Positions 1 through 8,087 of a stretch of 64,000 nucleotides of DNA are shown here, in pieces. The position numbers and the translations under genes are program-made. Origin of the DNA: an uncultured Lachnospiraceae bacterium (lineage in GTDB: Bacteria > Bacillota > Clostridia > Lachnospirales > Lachnospiraceae). The notes below the pieces were generated by a model. The model saw only the letters and a program-made list of their open reading frames with translations. It had not been told where the DNA came from and did not search any database. Where the stretch lies: the NCBI GenBank assembly GCA_910587715.1, contig CAJUMV010000010.1:28936-92935 (forward strand), in the 5' to 3' direction. Each line of letters opens with the position of its first letter. Position 1 is the first letter of the stretch.

Positions 1-1875
1 AATCTCCGTGTCTGAAATCTTCTGGCGCATGGCAGTCGTCTCCAGAATAAAGGAATCCGAAAAAATATCCGACTCATGCAGAATCGCCGACTCCGTGGAC
101 TCGAAGGGCTCATGCGCCACCAGCCGCATCCCGTGGGAATTGACTACCAGCGTATATCCGGCGATGCCCGTCTTGTCCTGATACGCCTTGGAAAAACCGC
201 CGTCGATGACAAGCAGCTTCCCACCGCAGTGAATCGGCGTCTCGCCCTTTTTCCGCTCCACGGGCACATGGCCGTTCACGATATGGGAACGGGACTCGTC
301 CAGACCAAACTCCTGCAAAATCCGGTTCACTACCATCTCACTGTCGAGAAGCCTGTAGTAAGCGTTCTTCGTCTCCCTGTGCAGCTCCTTATCCTCCACC
401 AGATACCTCTCGAAGGTTGCCATCTTATCTTTGCCAAACACCGGGGAATTGGGTCCTGCCCAGATATACCAGATGATATCCTGCCCTTTCAGCTTCTCTT
501 TTAAATCATGGGAATAATACCCCTTTCTGGCATAATGTTCCAATACATCATAAAGCGCCTTGCCGCTGTATTCTTCCCCGTAAACGTTGACCTTATTAAA
601 ATTCCCTTCTTCATCCATCGGCACGCAGCCGTGGTAGAGCAGATTCGAGTTATAAACCTTGTAAAGACCGCCCTTCGAGAACAGGAAACGCACATGCTTC
701 TGGAGCTTTTCGCATTTGACGAAAGCCTGTCTGAGCCGCTCCATCACCTGTTCTTCCTCCGCCGTCAGCTCATAGGGGCGGTTTCTGTTTATCGTCGGGA
801 AATCCACGTCCTTTAAGGGATAGGAAACGCCGTCCAGCACAAGCGCCTTATTCTCATAATCAATGTGCTCCAGAAGCAGCCTGTCCTGCATGGCAAACTC
901 GGGACGCCTCATGATTAGCTGCCCCTCCAGCTTAAACTGCAAAACGGCAATCGCCTTGTGCATCTTCATGTCAAGGCTTAAATCCTTCGTATCATAATCC
1001 GTATTGTATTTGATGGCGAAAGCATTGCAGTCCGTATCTTTATAAGCGTCCAGCGCAAAGGTGGCTAACGGGATGAGGTTAATACCGTAACCCTCCTCAA
1101 GCGTGTCCAGATTGCCGTATCTCGCCGCCATGCGGATGACATTCGCAATACACGCCAGATGCCCGCTTGCCGCGCCCATCCACACGATATCGTGGTTGCC
1201 CCACTGCACGTCCACCGAATGATACTGACAGAGCGTGTCCAGAATGATATGCGGTCCCGGTCCCCTGTCGAAAATATCGCCGACGATATGCAGATGGTCA
1301 ATCACCAGCCGCTGAATCAGATTGCTCAAAGCAACGATAAATTCCGGCGCCCTGCCAATGCGGATGATGGTGTGGATGATCTCATTATAGTATGCCTCTT
1401 TGTCCTGCACCTCCGCCTTCTCCGTAATCATCTCTTCAATGATATAGGAAAAGTCCGGCGGCAGCGCCTTCCTCACCTTGGAGCGGGTGTACTTGGAAGA
1501 AACCCGTTTCGTAATCTGCACCAGCCTGTGCAGGGTAATCTTGTACCAATCCTCGATGGAAGTCTCGTCCTCCTCCTGCATGACGATATCCAGCTTTTCC
1601 TCGGGATAATAAATCAACGTCGCCAGACTCTTCTTGTCCTTGATGCTCAAGGTATTGCCGAACTCCTCGTCGATCTTTCTGCGCACGGAGCCGGAACCGT
1701 TTTTCAGGATATGGTTAAACTGCTCATACTCCCCGTGAATATCCGTCATAAAATGCTCCGTGCCCTTTGGCAGATTGAGGATTGCCTGCAGGTTGATGAT
1801 TTCCGTGGAAGCCGCCGCAATCGTCGGATACTGCTTTGATAAGCTTTTCAGATATTTTAATTCCAAATCGTCCAT
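1..1875 (-). CDS. fbp: Class III fructose-1,6-bisphosphatase, C-terminus beyond window
   Basis: Hydrolyses fructose-1,6-bisphosphate to fructose-6-phosphate in gluconeogenesis; cytoplasmic. The reverse strand reads open from an ATG at 1875 through position 1 (625 codons) with no stop, so the 3' end lies outside the window. The N-terminus reads MDDLELKYLKSLSKQYPTIA, followed by the metallophosphatase-type motif FMTDIHGEYEQF. The Firmicute-specific class III family is about 640-670 residues, so only a short piece is missing. The start lies 33 bp after the dapB stop, so cotranscription with dapA-dapB is possible. The family assignment is from memory of the motif and the length; it is firm. Confidence 0.92.
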   Translation of the reverse strand, partial: MDDLELKYLKSLSKQYPTIAAASTEIINLQAILNLPKGTEHFMTDIHGEYEQFNHILKNGSGSVRRKIDEEFGNTLSIKDKKSLATLIYYPEEKLDIVMQEEDETSIEDWYKITLHRLVQITKRVSSKYTRSKVRKALPPDFSYIIEEMITEKAEVQDKEAYYNEIIHTIIRIGRAPEFIVALSNLIQRLVIDHLHIVGDIFDRGPGPHIILDTLCQYHSVDVQWGNHDIVWMGAASGHLACIANVIRMAARYGNLDTLEEGYGINLIPLATFALDAYKDTDCNAFAIKYNTDYDTKDLSLDMKMHKAIAVLQFKLEGQLIMRRPEFAMQDRLLLEHIDYENKALVLDGVSYPLKDVDFPTINRNRPYELTAEEEQVMERLRQAFVKCEKLQKHVRFLFSKGGLYKVYNSNLLYHGCVPMDEEGNFNKVNVYGEEYSGKALYDVLEHYARKGYYSHDLKEKLKGQDIIWYIWAGPNSPVFGKDKMATFERYLVEDKELHRETKNAYYRLLDSEMVVNRILQEFGLDESRSHIVNGHVPVERKKGETPIHCGGKLLVIDGGFSKAYQDKTGIAGYTLVVNSHGMRLVAHEPFESTESAILHESDIFSDSFILETTAMRQKISDTEI

Positions 1876-1908
1876 TTTTCTCTCCAAACTTTTACATAAT
1901 GGAAGGGT

Positions 1909-2664
1909 TTATCCGATTACGTCAGACATATCGTATAGTCCCGCCGGTTTCCCCGCGAGGAACTTTGCCGCCTGAATCGCGCCCTTACCGAAAACCGCTT
2001 TTGAGTAAGCTCTGTGGGAAAAGGTCACTACTTCGTCCGCTCCCGCGAAAATCACGTCATGGTCGCCCACAATGGTGCCGCCCCTGACCGCGCTGATGCC
2101 GAGCTCCTTTGCGTCTCTCTTCTGTCTGACCTGACTTCTGTCATAGACATATTCATAACTGCCGCCCATTGCCTCGTTGATGGAATCAGCCAGCGCGATC
2201 GCCGTGCCGCTGGGCGCGTCCAGTTTCTGGTTGTGGTGTTTCTCCACGATCTCGATATCGAAGCCGGCAGGCGAAAGCGTCTTTGCCGCTTCCTTTAAGA
2301 GCTTTAACAGCATGTTGATGCCCAGGGACATATTCGCAGATTTTAATATCGCCACCTGCTTCGACGCCTCCTGCACCTTTGTAAGCTGCGCCTCGGAAAG
2401 CCCGGTGGTGCAAAGCACGCAGGGCAGTTTTTTCTCCACACAGTAATCCAGCAGCGCATCCACCGCTGCCGCCACGGAAAAGTCGATAACCGCGTCCGCC
2501 GCCACCGTACACTCGGAAATGCTGCTAAATACGGGATAGTCGTTTTTCCCGCTGTCCACGGCGTCGATACCCGCCACAATCTCTATCTCTTCGTCAGCCA
2601 CAATCAGGGATGTAATGGTCTGTCCCATCTTGCCGTTGCAGCCGTGCATAATTACTTTTGTCAT
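1909..2664 (-). CDS. dapB: 4-hydroxy-tetrahydrodipicolinate reductase
   Basis: NAD(P)H-dependent second step of the diaminopimelate/lysine branch, supplying lysine and peptidoglycan precursor. 251 residues, usual for the family. The N-terminus MTKVIMHGCNGKMGQTITSL is the Rossmann dinucleotide loop; the catalytic segment VEKHHNQKLDAPSGTA lies in the middle, and GEREGTIVGDH-type sequence is represented by SAVRGGTIVGDHDV. A longer in-frame start exists at 2739, but AGGAAGGAG sits just upstream of the ATG at 2664, so the shorter start was chosen. It follows dapA by 87 bp on the same strand and is probably under the same lysine riboswitch. Confidence 0.95.
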   Translation of the reverse strand: MTKVIMHGCNGKMGQTITSLIVADEEIEIVAGIDAVDSGKNDYPVFSSISECTVAADAVIDFSVAAAVDALLDYCVEKKLPCVLCTTGLSEAQLTKVQEASKQVAILKSANMSLGINMLLKLLKEAAKTLSPAGFDIEIVEKHHNQKLDAPSGTAIALADSINEAMGGSYEYVYDRSQVRQKRDAKELGISAVRGGTIVGDHDVIFAGADEVVTFSHRAYSKAVFGKGAIQAAKFLAGKPAGLYDMSDVIG

Positions 2665-2751
2665 GTTGCGTCTCCTTCCTGAAATATATGATAATTGCGA
2701 AACGCCTGCCGGTTCCTCCCCGACAGACGTTTCTGCCATTCGCTTTCCTAC

Positions 2752-3636
2752 TTATAAAATTCCATAGTCCTGCATTGCCTTTTTCAGCCGCTCCACATTC
2801 TGGGGCTCCATGTCGGACAGGGGCATATGTAAACCGCCCACTTCCTTGCCCATCAGGTTGAGCGCCGCCTTCACGGGAATCGGGTTCACCTCACAGAAAA
2901 GCGCGTCGCACAGGTCGATGACGCGGAGCTGCTCTTTCCTGCTGCCCTCGATATCCCCATCAAAGAATTTCTGGCAGATTTCGTGGGTCTGTTTCGGTGC
3001 CACGTTGGACAGTACGGAAATCACCCCGATGCCGCCAAGAGACATAATCGGCACAATCTGGTCGTCATTGCCGGAATACAAGTCCACCTTATCCCCCGCC
3101 AGAGACATGAGCTTGGCAATCTGGGAAATGTTGCCGCTTGCCTCTTTGATGCCCACGATATTTTCCACTTCCGTACACAATCTCGCCGCCGTCTGGGGCT
3201 GGATGTTGCATCCCGTGCGGCTTGGCACGTTGTAAAGAATAATGGGCAGCTTCACGGAGTCCGCGATCTTTTTATAGTGGGCAAAGAGACCGTTCTGGGT
3301 CGCTTTGTTATAGTAGGGCGTCACCAGAAGCAGACCGTCCGCGCCGTATTTCTCCGCTTCCGTAGACAAATACACCGCCGTCTCCGTGCAGTTCGAGCCG
3401 GTTCCTGCCACCACGGGAACCCTGCCTTTTACCGTTTCGATACAGAAACGAATCAAATCCAGATGCTCCTCGTGTGTCAGTGTGGAGGACTCTCCCGTCG
3501 TGCCGCAGACAATAATAGCGTCTGTACCCCCTGCAATCTGGAACTCCACAAGCTCCGCAAATTTCTCGTAATTGATACTGCCGTCCGCATGAAATGGTGT
3601 GACAATCGCCACGCCCGCTCCCTTAAAAATTGCCAT
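2752..3636 (-). CDS. dapA: 4-hydroxy-tetrahydrodipicolinate synthase
   Basis: Condenses pyruvate with aspartate semialdehyde, the committed step to diaminopimelate and lysine. 294 residues, a TIM-barrel lyase. GTTGESSTL is the substrate-binding loop, YYNK and the downstream YNVPSRTG carry the catalytic tyrosines, and GIKEASGN contains the Schiff-base lysine. The start at 3636 has GAGAGGAGAT just upstream; extension to 3741 would run into the riboswitch and terminator and is rejected. Transcription is likely lysine-controlled through the leader at 3661-3872. Confidence 0.96.
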   Translation of the reverse strand: MAIFKGAGVAIVTPFHADGSINYEKFAELVEFQIAGGTDAIIVCGTTGESSTLTHEEHLDLIRFCIETVKGRVPVVAGTGSNCTETAVYLSTEAEKYGADGLLLVTPYYNKATQNGLFAHYKKIADSVKLPIILYNVPSRTGCNIQPQTAARLCTEVENIVGIKEASGNISQIAKLMSLAGDKVDLYSGNDDQIVPIMSLGGIGVISVLSNVAPKQTHEICQKFFDGDIEGSRKEQLRVIDLCDALFCEVNPIPVKAALNLMGKEVGGLHMPLSDMEPQNVERLKKAMQDYGIL

Positions 3637-3660
3637 AGTTATCTCCTCTCTGAAATGATA

Positions 3661-3688
3661 AAGAGCCGACCGCACAGGGTCAGCTCCA
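3661..3688 (-). terminator. Expression-platform hairpin of the lysine riboswitch
   Basis: On the minus strand GAGCTGACC pairs with GGTCGGCTC around a six-base loop, followed by CTTTATCATTT. It lies between the riboswitch aptamer and the dapA ribosome site, so it fits an intrinsic terminator of the expression platform. The U-tract is interrupted, so termination strength is uncertain. Confidence 0.6.
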
Positions 3689-3710
3689 TAATTCTTCCGT
3701 TTCCGGTCTG

Positions 3711-3872
3711 GATAGCGCCCCATCGTAACGATGACAGTCATACAGCTCTTAACTGTATGCCCAAGGTAAAAACTTGCAGGTCGTCTCTCCTTTCGGCGTC
3801 CTCTCCTTTCCGGACATTTCCCCTGTGCCTGTCACATCCGTGCCCGTACTAATAGATAACGCAACCTCTATC
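3711..3872 (-). promoter_or_regulatory. Lysine riboswitch (L-box) upstream of dapA
   Basis: Read on the minus strand the leader begins GATAGAGGTTGCG and closes with GGGGCGCTATC, pairing GATAG with CTATC as the P1 stem. Between them are AGTA followed by a purine-rich segment, GCCGAAAGGAGAGACGACC, and a perfect hairpin ATACAG/CTGTAT. These blocks match the order in the B. subtilis lysC L-box as I remember it. Position in front of dapA fits. The assignment was made by eye, not by covariance model. Confidence 0.88.
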
Positions 3873-3926
3873 AAACTTTATAATGTTGTTTACTACGATT
3901 TATCATAGCACCCGGGCGCATCCGTG

Positions 3927-4427
3927 TCAATCCCATATCTTAAAATGTATGGTCTCCACCTTCGTCACCTGATCCGCCAGCGCGCAGACCCTGTCGTTCA
4001 ACGTGATGCCCGTCATGATGATGTCCATCTCCTCCGGCTTCCCCGCAAGAAGATTTTTTAATTCCTCCACTGTGATAATGCCGTTGTCAATCAGCCCCAG
4101 CACCTCATCCAGAATCAGCAGGGAGCATTCTCCCGTGTTGAGAATTTTTTTCGCGAAATTCAGACCGTTTCTGATATTGCTGCTCTCCTCCGCCTTGCGT
4201 TCGTCGGAAAGTTTTGAAAAATCTTCCTCCGACTTTTCAAAGCGGAAAATCTTAATCTCCGGCTCCAGTCGTTTCACAAACTCGGATTCCGCCAGACCCC
4301 GCCCTTTCAGAAACTGTATGATAACGACATAATCTCCCTCACATGCCGTCTGAATCGCACGTCCTAACGCCGCCGGGGATTTTCCGTGCCCTTCCCCGCT
4401 ATATATCTGAATCCTGCCTTTTTCCAT
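3927..4427 (-). CDS. Cob(I)yrinic acid a,c-diamide adenosyltransferase, CobA/BtuR type
   Basis: Transfers the adenosyl group of ATP to the cobalt of corrinoids, for adenosylcobalamin synthesis or salvage; cytoplasmic. 166 residues. The P-loop variant SGEGHGKSPAALGRA lies near residues 9-23, and LLILDEVLG is the Walker-B-like segment near the middle, both typical of BtuR/CobA. The loop carries KS where many homologues have KT. The ATG at 4427 was chosen because GGGGTG precedes it by seven bases; an upstream in-frame GTG at 4436 overlaps that site. No other cobalamin gene is adjacent, except that the sirohaem cluster 43 kb away could feed a corrin pathway. Confidence 0.9.
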   Translation of the reverse strand: MEKGRIQIYSGEGHGKSPAALGRAIQTACEGDYVVIIQFLKGRGLAESEFVKRLEPEIKIFRFEKSEEDFSKLSDERKAEESSNIRNGLNFAKKILNTGECSLLILDEVLGLIDNGIITVEELKNLLAGKPEEMDIIMTGITLNDRVCALADQVTKVETIHFKIWD

Positions 4428-4526
4428 AGCCAGCACCCCGTATTCTCATTCTTACATTAAATACATATGCTCAGAATAGCACAATCCTTCTATAGATGCA
4501 AGCCATTACGTCCACACCCGCAAGTC

Positions 4527-5159
4527 TTACTCGTCTTCCACAAGCTCCAGCTTGCTGACGGAAACCTCGTAGGCAATCCGCCTCTCCAGCTGCTCTTCCG
4601 ACAATTTTTTCATATATTCGCGGCTCTGAATCCTGCCCCAGATGGCGCAGCGGCTCCCCACCTCGAAATTGCTGGCAAACCGGGCATTGCGCCCCCAGCA
4701 GATGCATGGTATGTAATCCGATTTCCCGTAAGGTCTGTTCACTGCCAGCAGCAAATCGGCAATTTCCCTTCCAAGCGGCGTCTTACGGTAAACCGGCGCT
4801 TTGCAGATATAACCGTCCAAAAAAATCTGGTTTGTCTTCGCCCCTTCGCCGATATCGTCCACAAACTCGATTTCCCGGGCAAACACGGACAAAACCAGCC
4901 TGTTCTTTCTCTCCTCATGTCTGTTATAGGAGCGGAACTGTCCCGTGATGCATATCTTCATTCCCTTGTAATCCTCATTAACGTCAATGAGTCTCTCGGA
5001 CACCATCACCGGTATGATATCAGTTGACTCGCTGAGTCGGTCCACGCTGATATCTACCATATAAAAGCCCTCTCCGAAAATCTCGTGGCTGAAGGAAAAA
5101 TCACTTACAATCTCCCCCATAACCGCCACCTGGTTGTTTTCAATTACCTTATCCGTCAT
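4527..5159 (-). CDS. SSB-like protein with two OB-type segments
   Basis: 210 residues. Two similar blocks are visible: residues about 8-95 (QVAVMGEIVSDFSFSHE, then KGMKICITGQFRSYN, LVLSVFAREIEFVDD) and about 105-205 (NQIFLDGYICKAPVYRKTP, then SDYIPCICWGRNARFASNF, GSRCAIWGRIQSREY). The second half has the classic SSB order of G-x-I-x-x-P-x-x-R-x-TP, then CxxWG. This suggests a tandem OB-fold single-strand DNA-binding protein, possibly specialised relative to the canonical SSB. The ATG at 5159 follows GGAGGAAAAC; two upstream ATGs overlap that site. Function is inferred from fold only. Confidence 0.7.
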   Translation of the reverse strand: MTDKVIENNQVAVMGEIVSDFSFSHEIFGEGFYMVDISVDRLSESTDIIPVMVSERLIDVNEDYKGMKICITGQFRSYNRHEERKNRLVLSVFAREIEFVDDIGEGAKTNQIFLDGYICKAPVYRKTPLGREIADLLLAVNRPYGKSDYIPCICWGRNARFASNFEVGSRCAIWGRIQSREYMKKLSEEQLERRIAYEVSVSKLELVEDE

Positions 5160-5335
5160 GTTTTCCTCCATTCTGCTCAAGTATTTTCATGCCGCACCAA
5201 ATTACGACCCTGAACTGTTATTGTATTATCAATATATAAGATGTTGCGGGAAAATAGAACTGTAAGGGGTCGCGCTGGCGCACCGGGCTTTGCACCTTTT
5301 CTTTGCGATTTTCCGCAAAAACAGAAACTCTATTC

Positions 5336-5364
5336 TTGCAAGAAGGGGAAACAGGTGCTATAAT
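5336..5364 (+). promoter_or_regulatory. Sigma-A promoter of typA
   Basis: TTGCAA at 5336-5341, a 17-base spacer, and a perfect TATAAT at 5359-5364, 33 bases before the typA start. The rest of the gap from 5160 to 5398 shows no further gene. Confidence 0.8.
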
Positions 5365-5397
5365 CGTCGAGGAATTTAACATAAGAAAGGCAAAAAT

Positions 5398-7239
5398 ATG
5401 ATACAGACAAGAGAAGATATCAGAAATATAGCAATCATCGCCCATGTGGACCACGGCAAGACCACTCTGGTGGACGAGCTGTTGAAGCAGAGCGGCGTAT
5501 TCCGTGAAAATCAGGAAGTGGCGGAGCGCGTCATGGACTCCAACGACATTGAGAAGGAGCGCGGCATCACGATTCTTTCCAAAAACACTGCCGTCACCTA
5601 CAAGGGCACGAAAATCAACATCATCGACACCCCCGGCCACGCGGATTTCGGCGGCGAGGTGGAGCGCGTGCTGAAAATGGTGGACGGCGTCATCCTTGTG
5701 GTGGACGCCTTTGAAGGACCTATGCCCCAGACAAAATTTGTCTTAAAAAAGGCGCTGGAGCTGGATTTGTCCGTCATCGTGTGCATTAACAAGTGCGACC
5801 GCCCCGAAGCGAGACCGATTCAGGTGGTGGACGAAGTGCTGGAGCTTTTCATGGATTTGGACGCCAACGACGAGCAGCTTGACTGCCCCTTCGTCTACGC
5901 TTCCGCCAAGACCGGCACCGCCACCACACAGCTTACCGTGAAGGGCAAGGACATGACCCCGCTCTTTGACACCATCATCGAGCACATTCCCGCACCCAAG
6001 GGCGACCCCGACGCGGGCACCCAGCTTCTGATCAGCACCATCGACTATAACGAGTATGTCGGGCGTATCGGCGTGGGTAAGGTGGACAACGGCTCCGTCA
6101 AGGTCAATCAGGAAGTGGTCATTGTCAACCACCACGACCCCGACAAGATGAAGAAGGTAAAAATCAGCAAACTTTACGAGTATGACGGTCTGAACAAGGT
6201 GGAAGTAAAAGAGGCTGCTATCGGCTCTATCGTGGCGATTTCCGGCATAGCGGATATCCATATCGGCGACACCCTCTGCTCCCCCGACGACCCTAAGCCG
6301 ATTCCTTTCCAGAAAATTTCGGAGCCGACGATTGCCATGCACTTTATCGTCAACGACTCCCCCCTTGCGGGCAAGGAAGGCAAGTACGTGACCAGCCGCC
6401 ATCTTCGCGACCGCCTTTTCCGGGAACTGAACACGGACGTGTCCCTGCGGGTGGAGGAGACCGACACCACAGAAGCATTTAAGGTGTCCGGGCGCGGCGA
6501 GCTGCACCTCTCCGTGCTGATCGAGAATATGCGCAGGGAAGGCTATGAGTTTGCCGTCAGCAAGGCGGAGGTACTCTACAAGACCGATGAGAACGGCAAA
6601 AAGACAGAGCCGATGGAATTGTGCTATGTGGATGTGCCGGAAGAATTTTCCGGAACTGTCATAGAAAAACTGAGCCAGCGGAAAGGCGAACTGAAGAATA
6701 TGGGCATGGCGTCCGGCGGTTACACACGTCTGGAGTTCTCCATCCCCTCAAGGGGACTGATCGGCTACCGCGGCGAATTTATGACCGACACCAAAGGCAA
6801 CGGCATTATGAATACCATCTTCGACGGCTACGGTCCCTACAAGGGAGATATCCAGTACCGCAAGCAGGGTTCCCTCATCGCCTTTGAGGCGGGCGAAGCC
6901 ATCACCTACGGACTCTACAACGCGCAGGAGCGCGGCACCCTCTTTATCGGGCCCGGCGAAAAGGTCTACTCCGGCATGGTTGTCGGGCAGAACGGACGCG
7001 GCGAGGATATTGAGCTGAACGTCTGCAAGAAAAAGCAGCTCACCAACACCCGCTCCTCCTCCGCGGACGAAGCGCTGCGCCTCACACCGCCCAAAGTGTT
7101 AAGTCTGGAGCAGGCGCTTGAATTTATCGACACCGACGAGCTTCTGGAAGTGACGCCGGAAAGCCTCAGAATCCGGAAGAAGATTCTGGACCCGACGCTG
7201 AGGAAGCGGGCGGCGATTTCGGCGGCGGCGAAGAAATAA
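5398..7239 (+). CDS. typA: Ribosome-associated GTPase TypA/BipA
   Basis: Translational GTPase that binds the ribosome and assists 50S assembly and stress growth. 613 residues, standard length. GTPase motifs are in order: IAHVDHGKTT (G1, ~residue 14), RGITI (G2), DTPGHADFG (G3), NKCDRP (G4). The EF-G-like domains follow, and a BipA-specific C-terminal domain contains PPKVLSLEQALEFI. It sits alone between its own promoter and a strong terminator at 7252. AGAAAGG precedes the ATG. Confidence 0.97.
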   Translation: MIQTREDIRNIAIIAHVDHGKTTLVDELLKQSGVFRENQEVAERVMDSNDIEKERGITILSKNTAVTYKGTKINIIDTPGHADFGGEVERVLKMVDGVILVVDAFEGPMPQTKFVLKKALELDLSVIVCINKCDRPEARPIQVVDEVLELFMDLDANDEQLDCPFVYASAKTGTATTQLTVKGKDMTPLFDTIIEHIPAPKGDPDAGTQLLISTIDYNEYVGRIGVGKVDNGSVKVNQEVVIVNHHDPDKMKKVKISKLYEYDGLNKVEVKEAAIGSIVAISGIADIHIGDTLCSPDDPKPIPFQKISEPTIAMHFIVNDSPLAGKEGKYVTSRHLRDRLFRELNTDVSLRVEETDTTEAFKVSGRGELHLSVLIENMRREGYEFAVSKAEVLYKTDENGKKTEPMELCYVDVPEEFSGTVIEKLSQRKGELKNMGMASGGYTRLEFSIPSRGLIGYRGEFMTDTKGNGIMNTIFDGYGPYKGDIQYRKQGSLIAFEAGEAITYGLYNAQERGTLFIGPGEKVYSGMVVGQNGRGEDIELNVCKKKQLTNTRSSSADEALRLTPPKVLSLEQALEFIDTDELLEVTPESLRIRKKILDPTLRKRAAISAAAKK

Positions 7240-7251
7240 TCAGACTCAAAA

Positions 7252-7307
7252 GAAAAACATAGCGCAGTCGCAGGGCATTATCTGCGATTGCGCTATGTTT
7301 TTCTTTT
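7252..7307 (+). terminator. Strong bidirectional terminator after typA
   Basis: AAAAACATAGCGCA pairs with TGCGCTATGTTTTT, extended inward by TCGCAG/CTGCGA, giving a ~20-bp stem around an eight-base loop. T- and A-rich tails on both sides let it stop typA and the convergent toxin-antitoxin transcript. Confidence 0.85.
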
Positions 7308-7381
7308 GCAGTTGTCGGATGTTTCTGCATCACGACTGGTTTCTGCGCAGTCTTCTTTATCTGCAGCCATCCCGCTTCAAG

Positions 7382-7732
7382 TTATTCATCCTCCCAATAC
7401 TCCTCCCCCTCCTCCGAAATACTACTGATTCCAAAAAGTATCTGGAGGAAATCCTGCCTTTCATTCAAAATACGAACGATTCTTACCACATCTTCCTCAA
7501 TCCGATAAAAGATATAATTCGGTTTTACAAACAAATAATAAAAGACCGTCGGATAATCCAACAGCTCCTCCAGCCGCTGCCCTTCTTCTGGAAATCTTTC
7601 CAACTGCCTTACCGTTTTCGTCAACTCCTGCACACAGTCTTTCGCCTTATCCCTGCCAAAATTTACAGAAATATACGTTTTTATTCCCTGCAAATCTCCC
7701 AACGCCTTCGGCGCATACATAACCTTACGCAT
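7382..7732 (-). CDS. RelE/ParE superfamily toxin
   Basis: 116 residues, small and basic at the N-terminus: MRKVMYAPKALGDLQGIKTY is the ParE/RelE-type helical opening, and YYLFVKPNYIFYRIEEDVVR followed by RIVRILNERQDF is the typical C-terminal beta-sheet with the closing arginine strand. It would inhibit DNA gyrase (ParE) or cut mRNA on the ribosome (RelE); the sequence alone does not decide which. The start lies one base after the antitoxin stop, so translation is probably coupled. The acidic tail (EEGEEYWEDE) extends slightly past the usual ~100 residues. Confidence 0.85.
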   Translation of the reverse strand: MRKVMYAPKALGDLQGIKTYISVNFGRDKAKDCVQELTKTVRQLERFPEEGQRLEELLDYPTVFYYLFVKPNYIFYRIEEDVVRIVRILNERQDFLQILFGISSISEEGEEYWEDE

Positions 7733-7733
7733 A

Positions 7734-7979
7734 TTATAATCCCAGAGCGGCTTCTACCTCATCCGCCGTCAGCCACCCCTTTTCTCTGGCAGACTGCTCC
7801 CCTTCTTCCAGTTTTGTCAAAAGCTGAAGCGTCGCTTTCAAGCGGTCAAGCTCCTCCATATCAACAATGGCATAAGCGCCTCTGCCATTCCGGGTCAGAT
7901 ACACCGGCTGATTCACACGTACTTCCTTCAACACCTCTGTATAGTTTCGCAAATCCGATATCGGCTTAATATTTGGCAT
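7734..7979 (-). CDS. Antitoxin of the Phd/YefM family
   Basis: 81 residues. The N-terminus MPNIKPISDLRNYTEVLKEV followed by PVYLTRNGRGAYAIVDMEEL is the standard YefM/Phd DNA-binding and dimerisation domain. The C-terminal half (EEGEQSAREKGWLTADEV) is the acidic, flexible part that would wrap the toxin. AAGGAGATGGTGATT precedes the ATG at 7979, so the upstream in-frame ATG at 8030 is rejected. It would repress its own promoter at 8002-8048 together with the ParE-like partner. Confidence 0.88.
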   Translation of the reverse strand: MPNIKPISDLRNYTEVLKEVRVNQPVYLTRNGRGAYAIVDMEELDRLKATLQLLTKLEEGEQSAREKGWLTADEVEAALGL

Positions 7980-8001
7980 AATCACCATCTCCTTTGCCAT
8001 T

Positions 8002-8048
8002 ATTATATACAATTCACAAATACATAGCAATCATATTCACACGTGAAT
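8002..8048 (-). promoter_or_regulatory. Promoter and operator of the toxin-antitoxin pair
   Basis: On the minus strand TTGCTA (8025-8030), a 17-base spacer and TATAAT (8002-8007) precede the antitoxin. The inverted repeat ATTCAC-AC-GTGAAT (8035-8048) sits just upstream of the -35, and a third ATTCAC half site lies in the spacer (8012-8017). This arrangement fits autoregulation by a Phd/YefM antitoxin. Confidence 0.65.
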
Positions 8049-8087
8049 TTACAGCACATGAATCGTCAGACTCACAAACCCGCGCTT

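Noticed and set aside
3637..3741. N-terminal extension of dapA
   Set aside because: It would translate the riboswitch terminator; a good ribosome site lies directly before 3636.
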